64,000 bases of DNA from positions 302,063-366,062 of the forward strand of contig NZ_MRCM01000003.1 of the NCBI RefSeq assembly GCF_002303885.1, read 5' to 3'. This DNA comes from Flavobacterium sp. ACN2 (GTDB taxonomy: Bacteria > Bacteroidota > Bacteroidia > Flavobacteriales > Flavobacteriaceae). Shown piece after piece: positions 26,180 to 36,900 of this stretch. Under the pieces are notes generated by a model. The model saw only the letters and a list, made by a program, of their open reading frames with translations, ran no database searches and was not told where the DNA came from. The first letter of the stretch is position 1. Every line of letters begins with the position of its first letter. The position numbers and the translations under genes are program-made.

Positions 26180-27598
26180 CTATTTTTTAATCAGTTTAAA
26201 AGTTTCTGATTTATCTTGGTTGCTAATAGTAAGAATATACAAACCCGCTGACAATCCTAAAACTTCTATTGTTCTATTGTTTGAAATTCCATGGCGTAAT
26301 TTTCGAGATTGTACATCATATATTTCATAAGTAAAATTTGGATAGGGATAATTAAATACCTCAATCTTATTTTCTGCAGGATTAGGCGCTATGTAGGGCA
26401 AGTCTTTTGGTGCAATATTGGCAATTCTATTTTGATCCTCATTGCATGCTTTCTTTATGAAGCTTTCTAGTTCTTTGTTAAAGTATTTTTTTTCATAGCC
26501 CAAATCCCGTGCTTTCTGAAAATAATCGCAAGCTTTTTGCGACTTCCCTAGATCATCATATAGTATTCCAAGATATTTATTTGCTACAGAGTTTTTTTCA
26601 TTAATTCGTAAAGCTTCATTCAAATCCGCAATTCCCAAATCGGTCTTTCCTAATTTATGATAGGCAAGACCTCTTATTGTTCTTAAATCACTCTCTTCTG
26701 TTCCGTATCCGTTTTCATATAGATTCGCTTCATTTTTAAAAGCAATATCTACATTTTCTACTGCTTTATCATACTGTTCCAATTCCAAATATGTATAGCC
26801 TAAAACCCAGTGCGCAAAATTATGATTTGGAAATCTGCGCTCCACTTCGTCCAAATAATAAATTGCCAATCGATAATCATGAACTTCTGTTGCTAGATAA
26901 GCTCCTAGATTAAAATAATGTCTTGTTTCTTCCGGATCAATCTGAATTGCCTTTAGTCTGTAATCAACACTAAGATTATCGTTTTCAAATCTGGAGTAAA
27001 TGGTAGAAAGTCTACTGTAAATTTCAGCCAAATCCTGATTTAATCTGGGGAATTGTGCAGCATTTGGACTTGCTTTAAGATTTTCTAGATGCGCTTTAAA
27101 TCCTAAAAAATCAAACTCTGCCAATACATTATCCTCAAGATAAGTACGGCTTGCTGCTCTACCATAAAGTAGTCCGTAATTATTAGGATCTGATTTTAAT
27201 AATTCATTATTTTTGACAATAATAGCATAGTTTTCTTCGACTTTCACTTTATTTTTGAGATTATCCTCTTTAAAGAAATCAGTTCTTTTAATCAAAATTC
27301 CTTTTTTAAAAAGCCATGTGGTTTTTAACTTTCCATCGCTTGAAAACTTTTGACAAAGACCATTCATCTGACTGTTTTCATCAAAATAAAATCTTTCATC
27401 CAGTCCTCCAACAATATAATAGGTTTTAATACTATCCAGCATTTGATCTGCTCCCAAATAAAACTCTCTCGCAACTAGTCCATTTTTAAAATAAGTTTTG
27501 TTTACTGTTCCTTTTTTTTGAGCAATTGTGTGGGTTTCAAAAATTAAAAAAATGATTATAGTTAAAATCACACAGCGAGTTTGATAGCTATTTTTCAT
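26180..27598 (-). CDS. Secreted TPR protein with T9SS C-terminal domain
   Basis: This 472-aa protein has a signal peptide (residues 1-26, THTIAQ). Residues about 30-110 hold MORN/YwqK-like antitoxin-type strands (KNGLVAREFY, NGLCQKFSSDGKLK). Residues about 190-370 contain several TPR repeats (HYFNLGAYLA, HWVLGYTYLELEQYDKA, VANKYLGILYDDLGKSQKA). The last 70 residues form a T9SS type A sorting domain (IAPNPAENKIEVF, ending in LSAGLYILTI and FKLIKK). It is therefore probably exported through T9SS and anchored or released at the cell surface. The function of the TPR part is unknown. Confidence 0.82.
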   Translation of the reverse strand: MKNSYQTRCVILTIIIFLIFETHTIAQKKGTVNKTYFKNGLVAREFYLGADQMLDSIKTYYIVGGLDERFYFDENSQMNGLCQKFSSDGKLKTTWLFKKGILIKRTDFFKEDNLKNKVKVEENYAIIVKNNELLKSDPNNYGLLYGRAASRTYLEDNVLAEFDFLGFKAHLENLKASPNAAQFPRLNQDLAEIYSRLSTIYSRFENDNLSVDYRLKAIQIDPEETRHYFNLGAYLATEVHDYRLAIYYLDEVERRFPNHNFAHWVLGYTYLELEQYDKAVENVDIAFKNEANLYENGYGTEESDLRTIRGLAYHKLGKTDLGIADLNEALRINEKNSVANKYLGILYDDLGKSQKACDYFQKARDLGYEKKYFNKELESFIKKACNEDQNRIANIAPKDLPYIAPNPAENKIEVFNYPYPNFTYEIYDVQSRKLRHGISNNRTIEVLGLSAGLYILTISNQDKSETFKLIKK

Positions 27599-27796
27599 AT
27601 AAAGTATTGATTCAGTGTCTTTAAAATTAAATTGCTTAAGTCTTTAAAAAAGAAAAAAAACTTTTTATTGTAAAAATATTTTGATTAAAATTATTATTTC
27701 AATTATATTTATTCAAAAGTCGGTAGTATTTTATCGCTTTAACAAAACTCTCACTACACTAAAATTATTTCTTTTTTAAAACTAAACCATCCAACT

Positions 27797-28477
27797 GTGT
27801 TTCATTATCTTATTAATCTCTTTTTCCCTAAAGTCTGTAGCGGATGCCGTGCGCTTTTACTTCAAAATGAAACGGTTTTCTGTACGATTTGCCGACATGA
27901 AATGCCTCTTACTCAATATCATTTAGATCCAAAAAACGAGGCCATGAAAAAATTTTATGGCAAGATCGATATTCAATTTGCTGCTACATTTTTGTATTTT
28001 AATAAAAAAGGGATCGTTCAAGAATTAATTCATAATTTAAAATACAAAGGCCATCAAGAAATTGGCACTGAATTAGGAAGCTGGTATGTTGAAGATTTAA
28101 AAGAACTTCAATTTGAAATTCCTTTTGATGCTGTAGTTCCTGTACCACTTCATAAAAAAAAGTTTAAGGAACGTGGCTACAATCAGGTTACTACTTTTGG
28201 AAAAGCAATAGCATCTGGTTTTGAAATTCCTTTTGAAGAAAATATTTTAATTCGAAAGATATATTCTAAAACACAATCCAAAAAGAATCTTTTGGGAAGA
28301 TCGGAAAATATCGAAAACATTTTTGATGTTGAATTTACTGAAGCCGATTACAACAAACATTTCTTAATTGTTGATGACGTACTCACAACCGGAGCAACAA
28401 TTGAAGCCTGTTCGCTAGCTTTATCGAAAATTCCTGGCGTAAAAATCAGTATGATTTGTATGGCGATGGCCCATTAA
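27797..28477 (+). CDS. ComF-family phosphoribosyltransferase-like protein
   Basis: This 226-aa protein starts at GTG 27797; no ATG is available upstream or near the N-terminus. A four-Cys zinc site (C14-x2-C17, C29-x2-C32) is followed by a type I phosphoribosyltransferase domain with VPVPLHKKKFKERGYNQ and the PRPP loop VDDVLTTGAT. ComF proteins take part in DNA uptake and single-strand handling during natural transformation in other bacteria; in Bacteroidota the role is not established. It converges with the metalloprotease gene, with only 15 bp between stops and no clear terminator. Confidence 0.9.
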   Translation: MFHYLINLFFPKVCSGCRALLLQNETVFCTICRHEMPLTQYHLDPKNEAMKKFYGKIDIQFAATFLYFNKKGIVQELIHNLKYKGHQEIGTELGSWYVEDLKELQFEIPFDAVVPVPLHKKKFKERGYNQVTTFGKAIASGFEIPFEENILIRKIYSKTQSKKNLLGRSENIENIFDVEFTEADYNKHFLIVDDVLTTGATIEACSLALSKIPGVKISMICMAMAH

Positions 28478-28492
28478 GCCATTTCCAAAAAT

Positions 28493-31168
28493 TTAGTTTA
28501 CTAATATCTTCTTCACTACTTTTCTTTCCCCATCTGTAACCGTTAAGAAATAAAGACCTGAAGGTACATTTGGCAATTGAATGTCTTGAATAAAATATCC
28601 TGAACCTTGAAAAGTTCTCTCGTAAACATATTTCCCTACAATATCATTAACATAGACTTTAATCTCACTTATTGAATCTCTACTAAATTGTACTGTGAAA
28701 CTTCCTTTATTTGGATTTGGATATGCAACAAAGTCAACATTCTCAAAGTCATCGTTTCCTAAAGTATAAGTTCTATTACAAATATTTACCGAAGCAGAAT
28801 TAATCGTTCCTGTCATTCCCACCTTATCGTCAATAACTCTAAAAGTCCATGTACCTTGCGAATTTTCTCCGTTAAAAGCACTTAATAAACTTGATGGAAT
28901 CACGATTTGACTTGTCGTTGTACCGCAATTTAATGCAGATCCGTTATCATCAAACTGTAAAGCAAAAGTTGATTTTGTGTTAGCGCAATTTTTATTGAAT
29001 AAAGTTACAACTGTTCCTTTCGGGCTTACGATTTCCATAGTCAAATCTGAAAATCTATCATGTGTTACATTTACCGAAACGTTGACATTTGAAATAGATC
29101 CAGAAGAAGTGGGCACAGAAACCGTTCTATTTACATATACATTATCTCCTGTCGAATATCCGCCTCCAAAATTATAAGACGCGCAAGATGTCGAAACGGT
29201 GTATCCTACAGCAAAGGAGGCACTGTTGACAGCATAATAAATATTACCAACTGGCTCTATTAAAAGTCGGCAATTTGTAGAAGCTTCAATTTCTGACGGA
29301 ACTAAGATAGTTTCTGTTCCATCATTTGGAGTATTGCCTGCTAAAACAATTGGGAATGTTGATCCGCCATCTAGAGATAATTTTATATTCACATTTGACG
29401 ATCCTGGAAGTGTATTAGTGTTATTTACGCTCCAAGTTATGGTTTGTGCAGATTCTTTTGCCCATGCGATATCGCCTTCTTTTTGTGAAGTTACGGCAAA
29501 TGGCCCAACTGCAGCAGTTACCGTTACAACCATCGCATCTGTATAGGTTTGTCCTTTTCCTTGTACCGCATTGTCTCTACCCGTAAGGGTAAAATTCATT
29601 GTTTTTCCAATAGAAGAAACAGATTCCCAAGTTGTAGTAAGCTGATTATTTAGTACTGAATTAAGAGCAGGCATATAACGGACTGGCGATGTTGTTGGCG
29701 TAAACGATCTAAACATTGGCCCATCTCGTTTTGTTGGAGAAGGGAAACTACTATTTCCAAAAGCCGTTGTGGCACTATCATATTGCTCCCAAGTATAGGT
29801 TATCGTATTACCTTCAGGATCAGAACCCGTTCCGGTTAAAATAAACGGTGTACTAATTGGAATGGTATAATCTGGACCTGCATTTATAACAGGTGGATTA
29901 TTATCGACTATAGGTGTTGAAACTGGACACGTTTTTCCAGCTAAATTATTTTGTATCTGATTGATGCTTGCATAAGAAAAATAAGAATCAGAATGATCCT
30001 GAACATTATAGCCATCTGTTACACCAGCGTATCCCATAATCGTAGAGCCACTTCCCGGTTCGTAGCATGCCCCCAGTCCTTCATTTGCATATGAAAAAGT
30101 ATGCGTTGCCCCAAGTTGGTGCCCCATTTCGTGAGCAACAAAATCAATATCAAAATTATCTCCTTCTGGTTTTCCATCTGCTGGAGAGGTATAAGCACTA
30201 CCCTTTCCAACAGAATTGCTAGGAGTTGGACTATCGCATACACAGCCAATACAACTGGCAAGTCCGCCTCCTCCAGAACCTCCAAACAAATGGCCAATAT
30301 CGTAATTAGCCTCACCAATAACGCTAGTTAATGTTGTCTGAACTTCTTTCGGCCAAGTAGGATTATTGAGATCAGCACCTATTTTCGGAATAGAATAAGG
30401 ATCTGCAGCAGCATCTGTATAAACAACAGCATCATTATTAGCAACTAAAATTAGTTCTACAGCAAGGTCTCTATTAAAAACGCCATTTACGCGAGTTAAA
30501 GTAGCATTCATTCCCGCTAAAGCGCCTTCTTTTGTACCGCCAAAATAGGCTGCGTACTCACCTGTACAAGATAATGCCAATCGAAGTGTTTTAAATTGTT
30601 TGGCGCTAGAAGTTGTTTTTGCAGTAGTCGTAGATTTATCATCCGAAATCGAATGGATTGTTTTACAATTCAAAAGCGCTCTTGAATCTGCATTGTCTGC
30701 CGACTTAAACAAAACATATTCTGATTTGTTATCAGGATTTTGTTCAATATATTCAGTTGGTTTTTCAGTTCTAAAAACCATTGTCTGCATACCGATTGGA
30801 GCAACACTAAAATAGATTTTTGCACTTTTATCATCTAATCCGCGACCTTCATAAGATCTAATTTGTGGATATTTCGCCTGTAATTCTGGATCAAAATTAG
30901 ATGATTCCCAAACTGCAAAACGTTCTAGATTTCCATCAGTATTTGGAATTGTAATTTCTGATGTTGTATTTTTTGCCGTTTTGCTCGATGCCGAAACCAG
31001 TTTAGAACTTAGAAGATTGGCATTTAGCTTATAATATAATTTATTAGAACTCGCCCCATCTGCCTTTCTTGAAAGCGATGAAGAAGTTACTTTTTGCCAT
31101 AAAGCATCTTGTGCATTAGCAGTGGCAAAACAAAAAATTAAAAATATATAAAGTAGTTGTTTTTTCAT
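28493..31168 (-). CDS. Secreted reprolysin-type zinc metalloprotease with T9SS tail
   Basis: This 891-aa protein has a signal peptide (ATANAQ). After a propeptide-like region (about 25-190), the metzincin catalytic domain carries HEMGHQLGATH (His346, Glu347, His350, His356) and a Met-turn in STIMGYAG. An Ig/PKD-like domain (about 425-475) and a further beta domain follow. A proprotein-convertase P-like domain lies at about 660-800 (VNVSVNVTHDRFSDL, GTWTFRVIDD). The last 75 residues are a T9SS type A sorting domain ending in KKILVN. It likely degrades proteins outside the cell after T9SS export. Confidence 0.92.
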   Translation of the reverse strand: MKKQLLYIFLIFCFATANAQDALWQKVTSSSLSRKADGASSNKLYYKLNANLLSSKLVSASSKTAKNTTSEITIPNTDGNLERFAVWESSNFDPELQAKYPQIRSYEGRGLDDKSAKIYFSVAPIGMQTMVFRTEKPTEYIEQNPDNKSEYVLFKSADNADSRALLNCKTIHSISDDKSTTTAKTTSSAKQFKTLRLALSCTGEYAAYFGGTKEGALAGMNATLTRVNGVFNRDLAVELILVANNDAVVYTDAAADPYSIPKIGADLNNPTWPKEVQTTLTSVIGEANYDIGHLFGGSGGGGLASCIGCVCDSPTPSNSVGKGSAYTSPADGKPEGDNFDIDFVAHEMGHQLGATHTFSYANEGLGACYEPGSGSTIMGYAGVTDGYNVQDHSDSYFSYASINQIQNNLAGKTCPVSTPIVDNNPPVINAGPDYTIPISTPFILTGTGSDPEGNTITYTWEQYDSATTAFGNSSFPSPTKRDGPMFRSFTPTTSPVRYMPALNSVLNNQLTTTWESVSSIGKTMNFTLTGRDNAVQGKGQTYTDAMVVTVTAAVGPFAVTSQKEGDIAWAKESAQTITWSVNNTNTLPGSSNVNIKLSLDGGSTFPIVLAGNTPNDGTETILVPSEIEASTNCRLLIEPVGNIYYAVNSASFAVGYTVSTSCASYNFGGGYSTGDNVYVNRTVSVPTSSGSISNVNVSVNVTHDRFSDLTMEIVSPKGTVVTLFNKNCANTKSTFALQFDDNGSALNCGTTTSQIVIPSSLLSAFNGENSQGTWTFRVIDDKVGMTGTINSASVNICNRTYTLGNDDFENVDFVAYPNPNKGSFTVQFSRDSISEIKVYVNDIVGKYVYERTFQGSGYFIQDIQLPNVPSGLYFLTVTDGERKVVKKILVN

Positions 31169-31333
31169 ACCCTCAAAATATCGAATATCAAAATTACTTT
31201 AATTAATTTGAAATCATATTATCTATCCGACAATTATTGCTTTTTCGTCGACGAGTTGGCATTTTTTTACAAAAAGATAGATTATGCGTTAAAATTCGAT
31301 TTGGCATAGCATTAAATTTAAAACAGAATAGTA

Positions 31334-31341
31334 TAAATTTG
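31334..31341 (+). promoter_or_regulatory. Candidate -7 element of ribF
   Basis: TAAATTTG matches TAnnTTTG 21 bp before the TTG start of ribF, giving a short leader. No properly spaced -33 TTG. Confidence 0.45.
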
Positions 31342-31362
31342 CAGCATCTTAAATAATTTGTT

Positions 31363-32310
31363 TTGAAGCTCTTTCATTCTATAAACGATTTTCAGTCAAC
31401 CAAGAAAACTATCTTAACTCTTGGTACCTTTGATGGTGTGCATATTGGTCATAAAAAAATTCTAGAACGAATTACTGAGAATACTGAAAACGGGAAATAT
31501 GAAAGCCTGGTTCTTACCTTTTTTCCGCATCCGCGAATGGTTCTTCAAGAAAAATCTGAAATTAGATTACTGAATACGATTGGCGAAAAAATAAAACTTT
31601 TGAAAGCAACAGGTATTGAAAACTTAGTTGTTCATCCTTTTAACGAAAGTTTTTCAAGACTAACAGCCGAAGAATTTGTTCGCACTATTTTGGTTGAGAA
31701 ATTTCAGATTCAAAAAATTATTATTGGGCATGATCACCGTTTTGGCCGTAATAGAACTGCCAACATTGATGATTTAATTGCTTTTGGAATTGAATACGGA
31801 TTTGAAGTAGAACAAATTTCTGCAGAAGAAATCCAAGATGTTTCGGTAAGTTCGACCAAAATTAGAAAGGCTTTAAATGAAGGAAACATGGCTTTGGCCA
31901 ACGAGTATTTAGGCTATAACTATTTCTTGAACGGAACTATTGTGAAAGGAAAACAATTGGGACGAACAATTGGATTTCCTACAGCTAACATTAACATTGA
32001 AGAAGATTACAAACTAATACCAAAAATCGGTGTCTATGTTGTAAAAGCGACCATAAATAACGAAAGTCTTTTTGGTATGATGAATATTGGATTTAATCCA
32101 ACGGTTAATGGCGAAAAACAAACTATCGAAGTTCACTTGTTTAATTTTGATAAAGACATTTACGATCAAAACATCGAAGTTTCTTTGCTTCATTACATTC
32201 GCGATGAGCAGAAATTTAGTTCGGTAGATGCCTTAAAAGCACAGCTTCATCAGGATAAAATGGAATCTTTGGCTTTTATAGATTCTTCTCTAAAAAATCA
32301 GACTGTATAG
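31363..32310 (+). CDS. ribF: Bifunctional riboflavin kinase/FAD synthetase
   Basis: This 315-aa protein starts at TTG 31363; an in-frame stop lies 9 bp upstream and no ATG precedes the conserved LTLGTFDGVHIGH nucleotidyl-transferase motif. The FAD synthetase domain covers about 1-180 (IIGHDHRFGRNR, SSTKIRKAL) and the riboflavin kinase domain about 180-305 (GRTIGFPTANI, MMNIGFNPT, EVHLFNFDKDIY). It converts riboflavin to FMN and then FAD in the cytoplasm. No FMN riboswitch is seen upstream. Confidence 0.96.
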   Translation: MKLFHSINDFQSTKKTILTLGTFDGVHIGHKKILERITENTENGKYESLVLTFFPHPRMVLQEKSEIRLLNTIGEKIKLLKATGIENLVVHPFNESFSRLTAEEFVRTILVEKFQIQKIIIGHDHRFGRNRTANIDDLIAFGIEYGFEVEQISAEEIQDVSVSSTKIRKALNEGNMALANEYLGYNYFLNGTIVKGKQLGRTIGFPTANINIEEDYKLIPKIGVYVVKATINNESLFGMMNIGFNPTVNGEKQTIEVHLFNFDKDIYDQNIEVSLLHYIRDEQKFSSVDALKAQLHQDKMESLAFIDSSLKNQTV

Positions 32311-32408
32311 TTTTTAGCGTTTTTAAATCATCGTAGTTATTTTTTTAGTAAATTTGATAGAACACTGTTTTTCAAATATTTACTATTAACTTCTAAAATA
32401 TAACCACT

Positions 32409-32846
32409 ATGAAATTACCTAAAGAAATTACCAACGGTTTTTTGATTTTCCTCGGAATTGGCATTTATTTTTTATTAATGAATGTATTAGGTTTAGCGCA
32501 TTTGTTTTATTTGAGAACACTCAACGTTTTCTTTATATTCTGGGGGGTTAACAGGACAATGCAGATGAACCTACAGGAAGGAGAAACCAATTTTCTATCG
32601 AATGCTATTTCTGCAATGACCACTTCTGTGGTTGGTGTATCTATGAGTGTATTTGGCTTATTAGTTTATAGTTACGCTCGAGGCGGAGATGCTTACGTAA
32701 GAACTTTGTCTGAAACTTTCATGTTTGGAGGAAATCCATCAGTACCAACTTATTGTATTTGTTTATTATTTGAAGGAATTGCTTCTTCTGTAATTGTTAC
32801 TTTAATGATGATGCTGTATTGGAATAACAAATATGCAGCCGATTAA
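32409..32846 (+). CDS. Four-helix membrane protein of unknown function
   Basis: This 145-aa protein has four hydrophobic helices (about 8-30, 34-48, 65-90, 112-138) and short polar loops. I recognise no motif. A TAAATTTG -7 candidate lies at 32349-32356, about 50 bp before the ATG, and a terminator-like hairpin follows, so it may be transcribed alone. It lies between ribF and a cupin-like gene on the same strand. Confidence 0.75.
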   Translation: MKLPKEITNGFLIFLGIGIYFLLMNVLGLAHLFYLRTLNVFFIFWGVNRTMQMNLQEGETNFLSNAISAMTTSVVGVSMSVFGLLVYSYARGGDAYVRTLSETFMFGGNPSVPTYCICLLFEGIASSVIVTLMMMLYWNNKYAAD

Positions 32847-32962
32847 TCTGAAACTGCTGCAAAATTTTTACGGAAATCACTTTTTATAAATGCCTCTTTT
32901 GAGCATCGATTAGATTAAAAATTTTAGTCAATAGAGATCTTAATTCTCAATAAATATTTTTA

Positions 32963-33000
32963 AATTGCTTGTAGCAGAGAGTTATAAGCAATTTTTTTAT
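32963..33000 (+). terminator. Terminator-like hairpin before the cupin gene
   Basis: AAATTGCTT and AAGCAATTT enclose a 16-nt loop and are followed by a T-run. It probably ends the transcript of the small membrane-protein gene; it lies only 10 bp before the next ATG. Confidence 0.55.
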
Positions 33001-33009
33001 TTATAAAGA

Positions 33010-33876
33010 ATGAAATTAAAACAAATTGAAAGGGTAAAAAAAATCTCAAAAGAAGAGTTTATTTCCCAATATGTAAAAAAACAAATTCCTGTTGTTATCG
33101 AAGAATTGACCGAAGACTGGCCAGCTTATAACAAATGGAAATTATCTTATATGAAAGAAATCGCAGGAGATTTGGTCGTTCCTTTATACGACGACAGACC
33201 TGTAAATCACGAAGACGGATTCAACGAGGCGCATACCACAATGAAAATGAGCGATTACATCGAGTTACTACAAGAAAAACCTACTAATTATCGTATTTTT
33301 CTTTACAACTTAATGAAACAGGTTCCTTCGTTAAAAAACGACTTTTTATGGCCAGAAATTGGTTTAAAATTAGTCAAGCAAATGCCGATGTTGTTTTTTG
33401 GCGGTGAAAATTCGAAAGTGTTTATGCATTATGATATTGACTATTCGAATATTCTTCATTTTCATTTTCACGGAGAAAAACAATGTATGATTTTCCCTCC
33501 TAGCCAATCAAAATTTATGTATAAAGTTCCTCATGCATTAATTTCGAGAGAAGATATAGATTTTGACCATCCAGATTATGAAAAATTTCCAGCGCTCAAA
33601 AATGCCGAAGGCTATATTACCAATCTAAAACATGGAGAGATGCTTTACATGCCCGAAGGATATTGGCATTATATGAAATATCTAACGCCAGGATTTTCTA
33701 TGAGTTTGAGATCGTTTCCAAAAAACATTGTCAATTTATCGAAAGCAGCATACAATGTTTTTATTATGCGTCATTTTGATATTATGATGCGAAAAATTCA
33801 AGGCCAAAAATGGATTGACTATAAAAACGAAAAAGCGATTACCAATACGCATCAAAATTTACAGCGTACTGCCTAA
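33010..33876 (+). CDS. JmjC/cupin_8-type Fe(II)/2-oxoglutarate oxygenase-like protein
   Basis: This 288-aa protein has the fold of JmjC-type cupins: PVVIEELTEDWPAYNKW at the start (the usual cupin_8 entry), the metal motif His140-x-Asp142 (MHYDIDYSN) and His220 in PEGYWHYM, with MIFPPSQ between them. These residues bind Fe(II), so it may hydroxylate a protein or small molecule. The substrate is unknown; bacterial homologues include ribosomal-protein hydroxylases. The C-terminus is basic and helical. Confidence 0.85.
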   Translation: MKLKQIERVKKISKEEFISQYVKKQIPVVIEELTEDWPAYNKWKLSYMKEIAGDLVVPLYDDRPVNHEDGFNEAHTTMKMSDYIELLQEKPTNYRIFLYNLMKQVPSLKNDFLWPEIGLKLVKQMPMLFFGGENSKVFMHYDIDYSNILHFHFHGEKQCMIFPPSQSKFMYKVPHALISREDIDFDHPDYEKFPALKNAEGYITNLKHGEMLYMPEGYWHYMKYLTPGFSMSLRSFPKNIVNLSKAAYNVFIMRHFDIMMRKIQGQKWIDYKNEKAITNTHQNLQRTA

Positions 33877-33883
33877 TAAATGT

Positions 33884-33916
33884 AAAAAGCGGTTGATTAA
33901 CTCAACCGCTTTTTTT
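33884..33916. terminator. Bidirectional terminator
   Basis: The stem AGCGGTTGA/TCAACCGCT with a 5-nt loop is flanked by A and T runs. It separates the convergent cupin gene and the 1807-aa T9SS gene. Confidence 0.9.
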
Positions 33917-33919
33917 TAT

Positions 33920-36900
33920 TTACCTGAAGACTATTTTTCTTGTCATTGTATTTCCATTATCTAAAGTGATTTTAACCAATAAAACTTGAGGGCCCGATTG
34001 AAAATTTGGAATGAGCCATTCTTTACTTTCAATTTGTTTTTTGCGATATAACAATTTGCCTCCCGCATCATAAATAGCGACTTCGTCCAGATTTTCCTGC
34101 TCAGGCATAGATTGCAATCTGATGTTTTTATCTTTAACCGAAACAAAAACCCTCTTATCTTGATTTTCAAAATCTTCGTTTCCTAAAGGTTTGCCACCAT
34201 TTGGATTTGTATAACGCAATACAAATCGGTCTAGAAAAGTTCCTGGCGCAGAGATAAAGGTATATCCTCCAGATTTAAGGTTATGTACCGTGTTTGTTAC
34301 CTTATCGTGCAAAAATATATCGTTATTGGCCAAATCTCCATCTGTATGATCTATAGCAATTGTAAAAGCACCTTCTTTAATAGTCGATTTATATCCTAAC
34401 GGAATTGTATCAGTTACCACAAAAGGTACCGCTCGCCCTTGAATAACTAATTTTTTACCGTCATTGATACTATAAAAATCAACATAAGGATTTGCATTCA
34501 TTGTTACAGCATCGTAATTAAAATCAAATAAGTTTGTTGCTCCCGTTATGTATCCGACAAGCAATTGTTTAAAAGCTCCTTCTGTATTTGTAAAATTTAA
34601 CCAGACACGATGTTTTTCTACAACCTCTGTTTTCGCAGATTTATAAAACTGACTATTAGAATTAGGAACTCTCATCGAATTTGTAAAAACACCTCTTTGT
34701 CCTGTTCTTGCTTTTGCAAAAAACCCTTGCCCAGCAGCAATGTAACCTTTTAATGGCTCTTGATTTCCAGGCGATGGCGCACCAATACCAGTTAAGTTAC
34801 CAACTGTAGTATCTCCCGATAAATTATAAATGGCATAATCATCGTTTGTATAAGTATAGGTATTACCTCCTGGCACAGTTATTTTTGGAGGTGTATTATG
34901 TGTCCAAAAAAATAGCGTTCCATAAAAATTAGCAGCATTATCATGAATAAACTCATCTGCATAAATTGCCGATGGATATGGATTTCCAAAAAAACAAAAC
35001 TTTTCGGGACCCGCTACAGGACCTTGGATTGTTCCATTATTTGGCACCCCAACAAATTCGCCTGTAAAAACACTTGGCGTTCCCGTCTGAAAAGACTGCG
35101 GACCTCTAATGCTATAACCTCTTCCTGGTTCCATTGTCATTGTACCGTACAAATTGGTTGCCCATTTAAAATCGGAAGTCCAATAAAAATACTTATCGAA
35201 TAGCGTTTCTGAAGAAAATTCATTCATTGTAATATCTGCAACGGGAGAAGACCAATAGGTAAGATCAAATCGTCTTACAGATGTTTTTCTTCTGTAAGTT
35301 ATATTTCCAGTATTATTGACATCGGCAACCTGAACCAAACTTGAGTTATTTTCAAAAATCAAAACCCCATTACCCAATACACTGACTTCATTTGTCACCG
35401 TTAAAGAATTTGTTTCTTCTACAATTAATGATCCATTATTTTCAATCGTTAATCTACTCGCAAAAAAACTTCCATTGGTTCCAGAAATAATAGGATCAAC
35501 ACCTACATCTGGAATGTCTATACAGTCAGAAGCAATAGGAACCCCTACTGGCGTCCAATTTGCAGGATCACCCCAATTGGCACTCGCAATTCCATTCCAT
35601 ACTTTAGTAACAAAAGCATTTATTGTAATTGGTGTTACTTCTGATTCGCAGCCCGATGTATTATTTCTCACTTGCACATTGTAACCTCCGGAAGACAAAC
35701 CTGTAAATATTCCCGAAGTATTACTAAAATCTATTCCATCAACACTATACGTATATCCTGTTCCAGATGAAGGCGAAGTGACCGTGATAACACCCGTATT
35801 ATTGATACAGCTTGGCTGTTGTGTTACTGAAGCAGTTGGCGCAACTGAAATTGCATTTACAGTTAAAGAAACATTTTGAGTAGAAGGACACCCATTTGAT
35901 GTTGTAATGGTCATTATACCATTGTAAGTACCTGCTGTCGTATTTGCCGGAACATTCACATTTATAATATCTCCTGATCCAGAACTAAAAGGAAACGGTG
36001 TCGCTCCTTGATCTGTCAATGCAATCCAATCGATTTCATAACTAACTGGAGAACCCGTAGTAGAATTGTAACTTAAAGTAGTCGTCTGCGCTGATGAACT
36101 TTGACAAACTGGAGTAAAAACCCCTGCAGTACTTATTGTTGGAACGGCATTAATCGTTAAAGAAACGGCTTGAGTTGCCAAACATCCATTTGACGTAAAA
36201 ATTGTCATTACTCCACTGTAATTTCCCGCTGGTGTATTTGCTGGAACAATAATATTATTGATATTTCCTCCTCCCGAATCGAAAGAAAAAGCAGTAGTTA
36301 TTTGATCATTCAATAATGCCCAGTCTATAGAATAGCTAATTGGTGATCCTGTTACAGCAGAATAGGGCAGAAAAGCTGTTTGCTCTGATGCATTTTGACA
36401 AATTGGAAGTAAATTTCCTGATGTTGTAATTGTTGGAACTGGATTAACTGTTATCGTAAAATTATTGCCTGTCGAAATACAGCCAGCTGCATTAGAAACT
36501 GTTAAAGTTCCTGTATAAGTTCCCGCCGCCGTATTTGCAGGTATAGGGATATTGATTGAGTTTGCTGGCAAGGCCGCATTTGTAACTGCTGCGAAAGTAT
36601 TTGCCGGACTGGCATTCCACGTAATGCTATAAGTCGTCGGTGCATTTGTAACAGCACTGTAAGGCAAAGTAGTGCTTTGTGCACTTGTACTTGCGCATAC
36701 TGCAGTAGTAGCTCCTAATGTTATTGTTGGCAATGGGTTTACGATAACGGTAAAATTATTTGCTGATGACACGCATCCGTTTGCATTGCTTACCGTTAAA
36801 GTTCCTGTATAAGTTCCCGCCGCCGTATTTGCAGGTATAGGGATATTGATTGAGTTTGCTGGCAAGGCCGCATTTGTAACTGCTGCGAAAGTATTTGCCG

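Noticed and set aside
31239..31252. TCGTCGACGA palindrome between the metalloprotease gene and ribF
   Set aside because: Only 10 bp, single copy in the window and no clear relation to a promoter element.
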